A stretch of 64,000 nt of DNA from Firmicutes bacterium HGW-Firmicutes-7 (GTDB lineage Bacteria > Bacillota > Clostridia > Lachnospirales > Vallitaleaceae). Below are positions 6,930 through 15,411 of the stretch, in pieces. Below the pieces are notes generated by a model. The model ran no database searches, was not told where the DNA came from, and was given only the letters and a program-made list of their open reading frames with translations. The number at the start of each line of letters is the position of its first letter. Position 1 is the stretch's first letter. The DNA is taken from contig PGZO01000002.1 of the NCBI GenBank assembly GCA_002841375.1, forward strand, positions 124,001 to 188,000. Reading direction: 5' to 3'. A program made the translations under genes and the position numbers.

Positions 6930-8471
6930 TTATTTTTTTAACCGACGCCTTAAATATCTATTTCTAATATCCTGCAAAATTTTCTTTTGCCCTTTTGATA
7001 AATCTAATACAACCCCATCTACATAATCGATAATGTCAATAAAATTACGCTTTTCTCTAAACATTGAATCTAATTTAATAATATGGTTTTTATTGACTAT
7101 TTTATACGGTATATGCAAATCTTTAAATTCATTTGGAACTAATTCTCCTACACCACCGCCATAAAATCTTCCGTTATATTCGCACAGAACTAAAGTTAGT
7201 GAATTATAAAAACAGAAAGCGAATGATTCTTTATCAATTTTTTCATCAAATCTAATATTGTATGCAATGTCTGTAGTATGTACCTGAGCTTCATTTATAA
7301 TAATTCTTGGAATAATATTATATCGTTTAAAAAAACTAACATCTCCACTTCTAATTATTGGAACATCATACCATCTTTTTCTGATTGAGCACTTATATCG
7401 CTTATTTATTTCTTTTTCTTCCCCATATGTCAAATATTTTTTTAGTTCGGAGCTAAAAGTATATTCTTGTATATTATTTAAATTTAATAGCATAACTTTT
7501 TTATTGTTTTGAAAAAGTAATTCAAAATCTTCGTCTCTAAATATTAATTTATTGGCTATATCTGTACTTTTAGATAATATTTTAAGATAACCCTCTTTTA
7601 CTTTAAGTCCATCAACATTCTTTCGATTAGTAATAAAAAAATTGTTTGCTCCTGTAACAATTCCAGGTGATATATTCCCAAATTCTTTTATTTGGGGGTA
7701 CTGTAAGGAAATAGATTCTAAAGTTTCTGTTTCAACATCATTTAAGATACAATTAGACCATTTTTTTAATGGTTTATGTCGCATAATTATACTTTCAAAA
7801 GTTGATTGTGCCTCTCTTACACTTTTTATTGTAGTATATCTAATAAAAGGATTTCCGAAGTTTTCATTTCTTAAATATACGAGACAAACATCTTGTTCGA
7901 TTTGAATAAATATTTTTTCCTCAAATGTTATAATCTCAATAGTATTAAATTTTGTTTCTAAAAAATTCCTTAATTTTTCAGCGTATTGAACTTGTAAAAA
8001 CTCAAAAGGTAAAACAAAAAATATAGCTCCATCAGGAGAAAGTAATTTAATTGAGCCTAGTATGAATGATACCCAGAGATTCTGAAACAAAGAATGGGGC
8101 AATTTAAAATAATCTAATAATTGAATAGAGGTTTTTCGTTGATCCTCAGTCAAATTTTTTTTAGTAATATACGGAGGATTTCCAATTATTAAATTATACC
8201 TTTCTTGATGGTATATTGCATAATCAATAAAATCGGTACAAGTAACATCTAGATAGTTACATTCAATTTCTAGTAAATTATCTGATTTTTCATTGTCTAT
8301 TTCAATTGCATGAATTGGACAATGAAAATCATCTAAAGCACTAATAAATCTACCATCACCAGCAGAGGGTTCTAATATACTTTTTACATTAAATTTATTT
8401 CTAATAAACTGAACCATATAATTTACTAATTCAGGTGGTGTATAATATGATCCAGTAGTTTTATCATCCAT
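6930..8471 (-). CDS. N6-adenine DNA methyltransferase (Eco57I/gamma-type)
   Basis: The 513-residue protein has motif X (GSYYTPPELVNYMV, residues 7-20), motif I (ILEPSAGDGRF, 32-42) and the catalytic motif IV IIGNPPY (95-101) of S-adenosylmethionine-dependent N6-adenine methylases. The C-terminal half, about 230-513, is the expected target-recognition and helper region. It is the first gene of the four-gene operon whose last member is an HNH nuclease. The ATG at 8471 follows GGAAGTGGAAAA. It would protect host DNA at a sequence that cannot be read from the protein. No HsdS, HsdR or fused nuclease is present, so it is neither a classical type I nor a typical fused type IIG enzyme. Confidence 0.88.
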   Translation of the reverse strand: MDDKTTGSYYTPPELVNYMVQFIRNKFNVKSILEPSAGDGRFISALDDFHCPIHAIEIDNEKSDNLLEIECNYLDVTCTDFIDYAIYHQERYNLIIGNPPYITKKNLTEDQRKTSIQLLDYFKLPHSLFQNLWVSFILGSIKLLSPDGAIFFVLPFEFLQVQYAEKLRNFLETKFNTIEIITFEEKIFIQIEQDVCLVYLRNENFGNPFIRYTTIKSVREAQSTFESIIMRHKPLKKWSNCILNDVETETLESISLQYPQIKEFGNISPGIVTGANNFFITNRKNVDGLKVKEGYLKILSKSTDIANKLIFRDEDFELLFQNNKKVMLLNLNNIQEYTFSSELKKYLTYGEEKEINKRYKCSIRKRWYDVPIIRSGDVSFFKRYNIIPRIIINEAQVHTTDIAYNIRFDEKIDKESFAFCFYNSLTLVLCEYNGRFYGGGVGELVPNEFKDLHIPYKIVNKNHIIKLDSMFREKRNFIDIIDYVDGVVLDLSKGQKKILQDIRNRYLRRRLKK

Positions 8472-8668
8472 TTTTCCACTTCCAACATTATTTTTGCTTT
8501 TTTAAACAAATATTTTCATGACAATACTTTTCACTCACAAATTTATATTAATTACTATTATCACTTCGAGGTATTCTACTGTTAATAACCTTTAAATAGT
8601 TCTATTGGTTTTTCTTTTATCGTATATAATATCCCTTGTTCTTAAATCAATATATAATATTAAACAAT

Positions 8669-8697
8669 ATTATACTTGAAAGTACTATTTTTTTCAA
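8669..8697 (-). promoter_or_regulatory. Promoter of the methylase-kinase-receiver-HNH operon
   Basis: On the minus strand TTGAAA (8692-8697) and TATAAT (8669-8674) are 17 bases apart. The start site would be near 8662, leaving a leader of about 190 bases before the methylase ATG at 8471. The 416-base gap from 8472 to 8887 holds this promoter and a short direct repeat but no other gene that I can support. Confidence 0.7.
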
Positions 8698-8796
8698 TTA
8701 AAAGAAAATCCATAACATTTTAATTTCATTACATTATTTTGTTTTATTCTAGCATCTTTCTATATTCTACCATCTGCAATGTTTAATATCAATGCA

Positions 8797-8826
8797 AGAT
8801 ATATTGTTGTGTTAGATATATTGTTG
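8797..8826. repeat. 13-bp direct repeat, iteron-like
   Basis: AGATATATTGTTG occurs at 8797-8809 and 8814-8826, a 17-base period. It lies 62 bases downstream of the Rep-like gene. Two copies are few for an iteron array, so a role in replication is only a possibility. Confidence 0.4.
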
Positions 8827-8887
8827 CTTGTTTTACATGTTCTTATAAATTTCAGAATGTCATCAAATTTGACTTACATTTCACAAT

Positions 8888-9871
8888 TTATACTAACCCC
8901 AACCTCATACAATCACTTTGCACCTCGAGGTTCATCTGACTTATAGAATTATAAATACAAGATTTTAAATATGCTAAAGGATTAATTATTTTCTTATCTC
9001 TGCTAGCTTGCTCGAATTTCTTTACTGCATGATCAATCATAAAATAGTTCAACTTTTCAATCTCTTCACTAAAAATCTTTGCAGGAATAGAGTTTTCACC
9101 AATTTCTATCCTCTCTTTATTTTCAATATCCCAAAAGAAAGTTTTTATTATTTTAGATACTGCATCTCTATACGATTCATCTAAGTGACCAATACTACAG
9201 TTTTCTAAAACATTTAAGTACCTTTCATGACTAATATTTTTAAGATCTAAATTTCTACTAGACTTACACTGATAAAGAGTTTTTTTCTTTTTGGGTCCCT
9301 TAATTTTTTGCATAGTATTCCCTAGATCCTTACTTTTGGGTTCTGTTTCTATTTTATGTAGTTGTCTATCATCGCTGTTTTGCATCTCAGTAGATGGATA
9401 GATATATTTATTAATATTAATACTGTTACTTTTAATACTGTTAATATTATATCCCTCGTTTTGCGCGCTCTCATTTTCAGTGCTCTCATTTCCCGTGCAC
9501 TCAAAACTAATGGACGGTTTCGGATTAGAGACAATAGTGTAAATTGTTTTAGAAAATTTCCCATTTGACTTAGATTGCGTTGTCTTTATGTACCCATAAT
9601 CCTTAAGTAATTTGAAGTGCTTATAATATCTTGTTTCACTCATACCTAAGTGATATATAATAAGTTTAACTGATGGGAATGCTTGTGATCCAGCTCCTGC
9701 ATAACTACAGAAATAACTATAGATACATTTAGCTTCAGGAGTTAATCTGGTATCTTGCATAACCATCTTTGGAATCATACCATATCCTTTTGCATTTACT
9801 CCCTCTATCATTAAAATGTCTGTAAAATTTTCTTGTCCGTTATTATTATTTGCTTGTGGGTTTTTATCCAT
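8888..9871 (-). CDS. Rep-like winged-helix protein (replication initiator type)
   Basis: The 327-residue protein has an N-terminal winged-helix region (about 20-110) with the phrase KGYGMIPKMVMQDTRLTPEA, followed by SVKLIIYHLGMSETRYYKHF, the recognition-helix part. This form is typical of ICE and plasmid proteins annotated as replication initiator or HTH_36/DnaD-like. The middle is low-complexity and basic; the C-terminal third is helical. The ATG at 9871 has GGAGG upstream; a TTG-started longer frame would overlap that box. It probably binds the ICE origin or supports replication of the excised circle. A regulatory role cannot be excluded. Confidence 0.65.
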   Translation of the reverse strand: MDKNPQANNNNGQENFTDILMIEGVNAKGYGMIPKMVMQDTRLTPEAKCIYSYFCSYAGAGSQAFPSVKLIIYHLGMSETRYYKHFKLLKDYGYIKTTQSKSNGKFSKTIYTIVSNPKPSISFECTGNESTENESAQNEGYNINSIKSNSININKYIYPSTEMQNSDDRQLHKIETEPKSKDLGNTMQKIKGPKKKKTLYQCKSSRNLDLKNISHERYLNVLENCSIGHLDESYRDAVSKIIKTFFWDIENKERIEIGENSIPAKIFSEEIEKLNYFMIDHAVKKFEQASRDKKIINPLAYLKSCIYNSISQMNLEVQSDCMRLGLV

Positions 9872-9903
9872 CTTTATTTCCTCCAAATTTTATTTTAACG
9901 CAA

Positions 9904-9928
9904 CAAAAAAAGGCATTTATCATGCCTC
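9904..9928 (-). terminator. Rho-independent terminator
   Basis: AGGCAT/ATGCCT forms a hairpin followed on the minus strand by seven T. It lies 38 bases after the TadZ-like gene and separates it from the Rep-like gene. Confidence 0.7.
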
Positions 9929-9965
9929 TCTTGTTAATTTACTGCATCATGTAATTTTCTATAAG

Positions 9966-10985
9966 TTATAATGACTTGTTTTGATAAACATAATTACCTA
10001 AGATTTTTCTAAAAGCATCACTATTAATAGTTCCATCAAATAATCCTTGTGAACATTTCAAATATACAAGTTTATCCTGGTCTATCTTAATATTAGCATG
10101 TTCTCCATTGCTCCCCAATGGTAAAGCAAGCATATATTCATTCTCTAATAACAAGCTTAACGCAGTATTTAAATAAGTTAGTTCATAGGGTTTCGTACCT
10201 GCACATAATATAATTATGTCAGCAACATCTAAAGCCTTTATGTTGCTTTCTGTTAAAATACCTAAATCAATAATATTAAAATTGAAGTCTGCCATTGGGA
10301 TATTACCCTTGAAGTAATAATTAACACCATCAATATAAAAAGAACCATTTTCAATAGGGATATTGAAAAAGAAATGATCATGGATAGCCTGCAGATGATT
10401 GTTGTTATTTGCTTCTGTATAAGATACCTTTGCTCCCATATTTGCTAAGACAGCTGCCATATTTATAGCAGCTGTCGTTGTTCCTGTTCTACCCATAGCA
10501 CCGATAAAAACCACTTTAACATTTTCTCCTATAAAAGAATATGTATTAATAGCTACAAGCTCAGAATCAAGGTCTTTATTAAGATTTGTTAGCACCAGAT
10601 CTCCTGGCATCCCCTGATGGCTGATGCAAATACGCATTTCTTCTTTAATTTTATCAATAGTTGTAGCTGTAATAATATTATAAATGTTAGTCTCGGTTAT
10701 AATGCGTTCTAGAAGGCCTCTATGCGCCTTTTCAGCTAATATAATTAACCTTGAATCAAATAAAGAATTAAACGCTATTATTGCACTTATAATCTCATCC
10801 TCTTCGTCGTTTAAAGCTTCAAGATCAACTATGAAATATCGAAATGGATTAAGATTCCTTGCATCATGAATAATAAATCTTTTTAATTCAAACTCCCCAT
10901 TGTATTTTTTAATTAGTGCACCTGTTTCATCTGCTAAAAAATCAAACAAACCAATGTTTTCATCGCTTGTTAAGTATAAAATCAT
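9966..10985 (-). CDS. TadZ/CpaE-like ParA-family ATPase
   Basis: The 339-residue protein has an N-terminal region like a degenerate receiver domain (about 1-130) and a MinD/ParA-type ATPase core with a deviant Walker A, GAMGRTGTTTAA (about residues 165-176), then FNIIDLGIL as the Walker B-like strand. This two-part layout is that of TadZ/CpaE proteins, which localise Tad pilus machinery at the membrane. Start ATG at 10985 follows AGGAGGG. It is the second TadZ-like protein in the element (the other is at 24936-25784) and sits downstream of the C39 peptidase and VirB4, so it may position the transfer channel rather than the pilus. Confidence 0.65.
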   Translation of the reverse strand: MILYLTSDENIGLFDFLADETGALIKKYNGEFELKRFIIHDARNLNPFRYFIVDLEALNDEEDEIISAIIAFNSLFDSRLIILAEKAHRGLLERIITETNIYNIITATTIDKIKEEMRICISHQGMPGDLVLTNLNKDLDSELVAINTYSFIGENVKVVFIGAMGRTGTTTAAINMAAVLANMGAKVSYTEANNNNHLQAIHDHFFFNIPIENGSFYIDGVNYYFKGNIPMADFNFNIIDLGILTESNIKALDVADIIILCAGTKPYELTYLNTALSLLLENEYMLALPLGSNGEHANIKIDQDKLVYLKCSQGLFDGTINSDAFRKILGNYVYQNKSL

Positions 10986-11015
10986 AATCTTAAAACCCTC
11001 CTAAACATAATATAA

Positions 11016-11855
11016 TTAATTACTAACAATCCAAAAAGGCCCATCAGCTGCAGTCCCCTTCTTTGCTTCATTTAAAAATATGGATAAGTCCCATTCTTTC
11101 TGTGACTTCTTTAGACTTATTGGATCAGCAACTAACACTTTACCTTCTGAGGTTATACCTCTTAAAACTAAAAAGTGGCCACTGTCCGTAAAATGACCTT
11201 TGCCCATAATCGCCACTATAAGCTTACCATCTTTAAGTGCTTCAACTAGTTTTTCAGCATTATTTGAACTTGTCCCTTCAACCTTTAATCCAAAGTGCTT
11301 TGCACCATCTGGTATTAAACTATGATATGATCCAGCCCCTTCAGCACAATATCCATTCTTATATGCCCAATTAGACATTTCTACAGGATTAATATTTTCT
11401 CCTGTAAGCGTTGACACCACTATAGATAAAGACGTTGGTCCACATCCGGACTCTCCTATGGTATCTGATCTACCATATAATGTATCTTTCCACCTAGAAT
11501 CTGCCTGATTGTAATAAACAACTTCCGTTACACTGTCTTCAAATATTAAGTCAGAAAAATCATATTCACTACTATATATATAATCATCACTATTTGTATC
11601 AACTAATTGTTCATATCCATATTGCCCTAGAAAAATACGTACTTCTTCTAGCTCTTCCTCACTAAAGTATTCTTTTATGTCCTCAAGTGGATTACTGATA
11701 ATATAAAAAATTGCAGAGATAAATAGGAATATGGCTACAAAGATTGAAATAATCATCGTCAAAAAATTCTTTCTTGCTTCCTCATCAAGTGCAATGGAAA
11801 TAAGAACTTTTTTTATTGCAGCAATAGTTACTGTACCGATAATAAACACCTCCAA
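11016..11855 (-). CDS. Membrane-anchored C39-like cysteine peptidase (ICE)
   Basis: The 279-residue protein has one membrane helix at about 33-57 and an extracellular C39_2-type domain from about residue 113: QADSRWKDTLYG, then the nucleophile box GESGCGPTSLSIV, His in TDSGHFLVLRG and VADPIS. Such peptidases in Gram-positive conjugation modules are thought to remodel or mature cell-wall-exposed parts, taking the place of NlpC/P60 or CHAP enzymes. The start is uncertain: the frame opens with TTG at 11855, but this TTG overlaps the GGAGG box. GTG at 11849 also overlaps it; ATT at 11843 has the best spacing. It follows virB4 closely. Confidence 0.75.
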   Translation of the reverse strand: MEVFIIGTVTIAAIKKVLISIALDEEARKNFLTMIISIFVAIFLFISAIFYIISNPLEDIKEYFSEEELEEVRIFLGQYGYEQLVDTNSDDYIYSSEYDFSDLIFEDSVTEVVYYNQADSRWKDTLYGRSDTIGESGCGPTSLSIVVSTLTGENINPVEMSNWAYKNGYCAEGAGSYHSLIPDGAKHFGLKVEGTSSNNAEKLVEALKDGKLIVAIMGKGHFTDSGHFLVLRGITSEGKVLVADPISLKKSQKEWDLSIFLNEAKKGTAADGPFWIVSN

Positions 11856-11873
11856 ATAATAATGGCTGATGGT

Positions 11874-13694
11874 TTATCTACCACCAGCCCTACCCATATA
11901 ATTAAATTTGTATTCAGGAATTTCAAATTGTATCTGTAATCTTTTAGAACCAATGATCATAAGCGCAGCCCCTCTTTTCTTAGAAGCCACCAGCTCCTCT
12001 TCTGCTTCAGTTAAATTGTAAAGATCCTTTGTTTCTTTTAAGTTCTTACCATCTGTACCCATTATGATTTTAAAACAAGCAAGATCTAAAAGTGCTTGTC
12101 CATACATCTTAATCTCTGGAGCAAGAAAGTCCACCACCGAGTGAGATAAAATTGCAATCCCACCTTCATATTTTCTAATTCCCTTTGCTGCGTTTCTAAG
12201 AAACACTAAAGATTGAGGTACCTTAGGATCTATCATTAAATAGGCTTCATCACATATTAAAAGGACTCGTTCATTTGGATTCTTAACTATTTCCTCCCAT
12301 GCCCATTGAAGGATATTGAAATATTGTGTGGATATGATGTTTTCAGGAGAATTTAGAAGATCTTTTGTGTCAAGAACAACACATCTTGAAGTGGCATCAA
12401 TACTTGTATGCCCATTCCATAAAAAAGAGTCGCTACCAACAGCTATATCACGAAGGAAAAGGGCTAAATCATCATAATCTTTTTGATAACCATTATTTTT
12501 ATCTTTTGACTTCTTATAAATTTGGTTGTATAGATCCTCCATGATAGGGAATTCATTATTTTTAATTATTGAAATATCTGTGTCCCAATAAATATTAAAT
12601 CTATTGTAAAGATCTATAATCTCATTTTTCAAAATCGCCTTTTGTCTATCTGTTATAGAGGGTATGTAAAGTTTAAAAAAGATCTCTAGGTTTTTAATGT
12701 ATAGCGCCATATCGCCCATACCATTTCCTTCATCTTCATAAAGCTTATCAGACTCTTCATCATTATCCTTTGGTGACGTTCTTATTTGCAAAGGGTTGAT
12801 CTTACCATTACTTCCTCCACCTGCATTTATCCAGTCACCACCTAGCTCTTTACAAAGATCACCATATTCTCTATGCGGATCTATGAAAATTAATTTAGTG
12901 CCTCTCATATATTCAGACATTACAATATGCTTTATTCCAGTTGATTTCCCTACTCCTGGAATTCCCATTAGTACAAAGTTAGTATTCGTTCGGTCTTCTC
13001 CTCTTTTCCATGGATCTACTATTACAAGTCCTCCCGAACTATCTTTAGCAAAATAGTAGCCAATACCATCATTATATCCACTTGAAGCAAAAGGAAATCC
13101 TCCCACAAAGGTTGACAAGGGTACAATTCTATTAATAATATTTTCTACCTCTTTTTCAGTAGAATAAAAGGGTGAAAGCTGCTTAAATCCGCCTTCTTGA
13201 AGGTTAGAAAGTCCTCTTACTCTACAATTTAATGAGGTTAACCGACTTTCTACCTTTCTACAATTTTTTTGATACAACTCATCATCTTTTGCAATAGGCA
13301 TTATTGTAACGCCCATTTGACCAATCGCTTCACCTTGTTGATCAATCTTGGTCATAATACGCTCTCCACCCTCTGCTGCCTTTTTCGCCCTGGATTTTGT
13401 TAGTGGATCTTTAGCTGAATCTGCAAGACCTCTATTTCTTGAAATACTACGTGAAATACTTTCTACAAATATTCCACTATCCACTGGTTTAAAAGATATT
13501 GAGCAAACCGTACTTGGTATATTGGTTATTCTTGATAGCCACCCATAAGTAGGACTTTGAGGATATCTGATAATGCCATATACCTTCCCCAAGTTTTCTC
13601 CAATTGAAATTGTATTTCTTTTTATATCTAATCCAATCGGAGTAATCGTATTTAATAAGGAATTATTAATCCTATTTTCATTATATTTTTTCAC
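11874..13694 (-). CDS. virB4: VirB4-like conjugation ATPase
   Basis: The 606-residue protein has an N-terminal CagE/TrbE/VirB4-type region, a Walker A GIPGVGKST at about residue 245, and Walker B LLICDEAYLMID at about 490, with the downstream AILSHSVVDFL segment of the family. VirB4 ATPases power assembly and substrate transport through the type IV secretion channel at the inner face of the membrane. The likely start is GTG at 13694, with CAGGAGG nine bases upstream; longer frames lack a ribosome site. It is separated from the VirD4/TrbL genes by about 13 kb of Tad and accessory genes, an unusual distance for this ICE type. Confidence 0.92.
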   Translation of the reverse strand: MKKYNENRINNSLLNTITPIGLDIKRNTISIGENLGKVYGIIRYPQSPTYGWLSRITNIPSTVCSISFKPVDSGIFVESISRSISRNRGLADSAKDPLTKSRAKKAAEGGERIMTKIDQQGEAIGQMGVTIMPIAKDDELYQKNCRKVESRLTSLNCRVRGLSNLQEGGFKQLSPFYSTEKEVENIINRIVPLSTFVGGFPFASSGYNDGIGYYFAKDSSGGLVIVDPWKRGEDRTNTNFVLMGIPGVGKSTGIKHIVMSEYMRGTKLIFIDPHREYGDLCKELGGDWINAGGGSNGKINPLQIRTSPKDNDEESDKLYEDEGNGMGDMALYIKNLEIFFKLYIPSITDRQKAILKNEIIDLYNRFNIYWDTDISIIKNNEFPIMEDLYNQIYKKSKDKNNGYQKDYDDLALFLRDIAVGSDSFLWNGHTSIDATSRCVVLDTKDLLNSPENIISTQYFNILQWAWEEIVKNPNERVLLICDEAYLMIDPKVPQSLVFLRNAAKGIRKYEGGIAILSHSVVDFLAPEIKMYGQALLDLACFKIIMGTDGKNLKETKDLYNLTEAEEELVASKKRGAALMIIGSKRLQIQFEIPEYKFNYMGRAGGR

Positions 13695-13719
13695 TTTGTA
13701 TACCTCCTGATTTAAAAAT

Positions 13720-13756
13720 ATCAAAGGAGCAATAACATTTGTTATAACCCCTTTGA
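13720..13756 (-). terminator. Hairpin terminator overlapping the HD-GYP stop codon
   Basis: A near-perfect stem runs ATCAAAGG-GGTTATAAC against GTTATTG-CTCCTTTGAT with a four-base loop, followed on the minus strand by ATTTTT. It ends the HD-GYP transcript or attenuates reading into virB4. Confidence 0.55.
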
Positions 13757-14311
13757 TTTATGTAAATATTCATATTTAGTTACAATAATGTCTTTAAAAA
13801 AGCCAAACAATAATGGATCATAATACTCTTTGACAGCTTCCATAATATCAAGTGCTTCTTCAATTGTTTTTGATTTTTGATATGGTCTATCATTTGTAAT
13901 AGCATCATAAGTATCACATATCCTAACAATCCTAGCCCCAACAGGTATATCCTTACCCCGCAATGTTGACGGATAACCTGATCCATCATAATTTTCATGA
14001 TGGTACAAAACTGTTTCAAGTATGTCCTTACTAACATCTCTTTTCTTAAGTAAATCATAAGCATAAACCACATGATCTTGGACTAATAATCGTTCTCTAA
14101 CATTTAGCTTACCAGGCTTATTTATAATTTCATTATCAACAAAATATTTTCCAATATCATGAAGTACTGCACCGGTATAAATAGATTTTCTTTTCTTATC
14201 CTTGAGTCCAATATAGAACATTAATTCGTTGGACATTTCTGCAACCCTAATTCCATGCCTTAACTCACTGTATGTATATAGATGAATAAATTCGCTAATT
14301 ATTTTGTCCAT
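13742..14311 (-). CDS. HD-GYP domain protein
   Basis: The 189-residue protein is an almost bare HD-GYP domain: RHG near residue 20, AVLHDIGKY at about 52-60, a second His in DHVVYAYDLL, then YHHENYDGSGYPS and the DTYDAIT segment. Family members hydrolyse cyclic di-GMP or act on other nucleotides in the cytoplasm. The ATG at 14311 follows GGAGGCAACTT; upstream frames have no ribosome site and would overlap the preceding gene. Its place between two VirB4-related genes suggests that nucleotide second messengers tune the transfer or pilus apparatus. No sensor domain is attached. Confidence 0.8.
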   Translation of the reverse strand: MDKIISEFIHLYTYSELRHGIRVAEMSNELMFYIGLKDKKRKSIYTGAVLHDIGKYFVDNEIINKPGKLNVRERLLVQDHVVYAYDLLKKRDVSKDILETVLYHHENYDGSGYPSTLRGKDIPVGARIVRICDTYDAITNDRPYQKSKTIEEALDIMEAVKEYYDPLLFGFFKDIIVTKYEYLHKSKGL

Positions 14312-14324
14312 AAGTTGCCTCCAT

Positions 14325-15011
14325 TCAAGAAGATAAGATTGGTACATTAGATTCATAAGTGGTATCTTCCGTATTTGTGTAGGCAGGATTATTGATAAGA
14401 TTGCATAATCTAATAATTTTGTTTTCTACCAGGATATTTGGTTTAATGCCAGTACCGTCAAACTTTGAAACAAATTCCATGGCTCTTTTTAAAATATCTC
14501 TTTCAATACCATCTTCATACTTTTCCCAAAACATAAAATAAAATTGCCTTTCTACAACTTCTCCTGATATAGCATAATTACCTAAAGATAATATTTCATG
14601 CCTTAATAGCTCTTTTTGCCTTTGATTATTAGTTTCAACCATTATGTTTTGATATTCTGCAATTAAAGGTGATACATCAACAGGTCTTGACACAGCTAGA
14701 AACTTGAATTCTTTACGTTCACTTGATAATTCTGCTGTTAATGTTCTAGTTAATAATTCTTTCTCTCTTTTACTTAGTAGATTTATATCTATTGAAGGGA
14801 TTTGAACATAAATAATAATCTTCCCATCTAATGTATAAAGAAATTTATCTCTAATGTCTTTCACATTGATAAAGCCTTGTGCTGTAATTTTACTTTTATC
14901 TTCAATACCCACTTTTTTCTTCTTATCCTTGTTCATAAATATTAAAAACCCACCACCAATAAGAAACGTAAAAAAAATTATTATTAGTGGCTTTATTACC
15001 TCTTGGCCCAT
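14325..15011 (-). CDS. Single-pass membrane protein resembling a VirB4/TraC N-terminal domain
   Basis: The 228-residue protein has one membrane helix (about 6-25) and then a soluble domain with INVKDIRDKFLYTLDGKI, DINLLSKREKELL and EVVERQFYFMFWEKYE. This resembles, to my eye, the N-terminal domain of VirB4/TraC-type proteins, here carried alone and anchored in the membrane. The ATG at 15011 follows AAGGAGAATGATGAC. The true VirB4 ATPase is two genes downstream. It may dock VirB4 to the membrane. The family name is uncertain. Confidence 0.55.
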   Translation of the reverse strand: MGQEVIKPLIIIFFTFLIGGGFLIFMNKDKKKKVGIEDKSKITAQGFINVKDIRDKFLYTLDGKIIIYVQIPSIDINLLSKREKELLTRTLTAELSSERKEFKFLAVSRPVDVSPLIAEYQNIMVETNNQRQKELLRHEILSLGNYAISGEVVERQFYFMFWEKYEDGIERDILKRAMEFVSKFDGTGIKPNILVENKIIRLCNLINNPAYTNTEDTTYESNVPILSS

Positions 15012-15033
15012 GTCATCATTCTCCTTCCAAAAG

Positions 15034-15074
15034 AAAAAGCAGATAATTGTTTATATTAATACAATTACCTGCTC
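15034..15074 (-). terminator. Terminator after ssb
   Basis: GAGCAGGTAATTGT pairs with ACAATTATCTGCTT over a short AT loop, followed on the minus strand by TTTTTC. It lies 14 bases after the ssb stop. Confidence 0.6.
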
Positions 15075-15087
15075 TTATTAATAGTTA

Positions 15088-15411
15088 CTATTTTTTACTG
15101 TCAGCAAAATGCTGTTCATCTACAATTATTTCTGTGATATATTGCTTGTTTCCTTTATCATCATCATAGGTTCTGGTTTGTAATCTTCCTACAATGGCAA
15201 CTTGTTGGCCCTTTTTAAAATACTTTTCTGCAAATTCAGCTGATTTACCAAAGGTTACCATATTAATGAAATCTGCTTCTTGTTCACCTTCTTTTTTAAA
15301 TGGTCTATTAACTGCAAGGGTATATTTAGCCCTAGCAAGTGGTGTTTCTCCTGCTCCGTATTTTAGTTCAACATCCTTCACTAGCCTTCCAATTAAAATT
15401 ACTTTGTTCAT
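15088..15411 (-). CDS. ssb: Single-stranded DNA-binding protein
   Basis: The 107-residue protein has the OB-fold pattern of SSB: MNKVILIGRLVKDVELKY at the start, KYTLAVNRPFK, DFINMVTFGKSAEFAEKYFK, and VAIVGRLQTRTYDDDKGN. It lacks the usual acidic C-terminal tip (DDDIPF) that recruits host repair proteins, so it is the short plasmid/ICE type. It would coat the transferred single strand. Its ATG overlaps the upstream nucleotidase stop (ATGA). Confidence 0.93.
   Translation of the reverse strand: MNKVILIGRLVKDVELKYGAGETPLARAKYTLAVNRPFKKEGEQEADFINMVTFGKSAEFAEKYFKKGQQVAIVGRLQTRTYDDDKGNKQYITEIIVDEQHFADSKK

Noticed and set aside
12796-13548. Plus-strand open frames opposite virB4
   Set aside because: They are antisense shadows of the conserved ATPase gene with no start signals.
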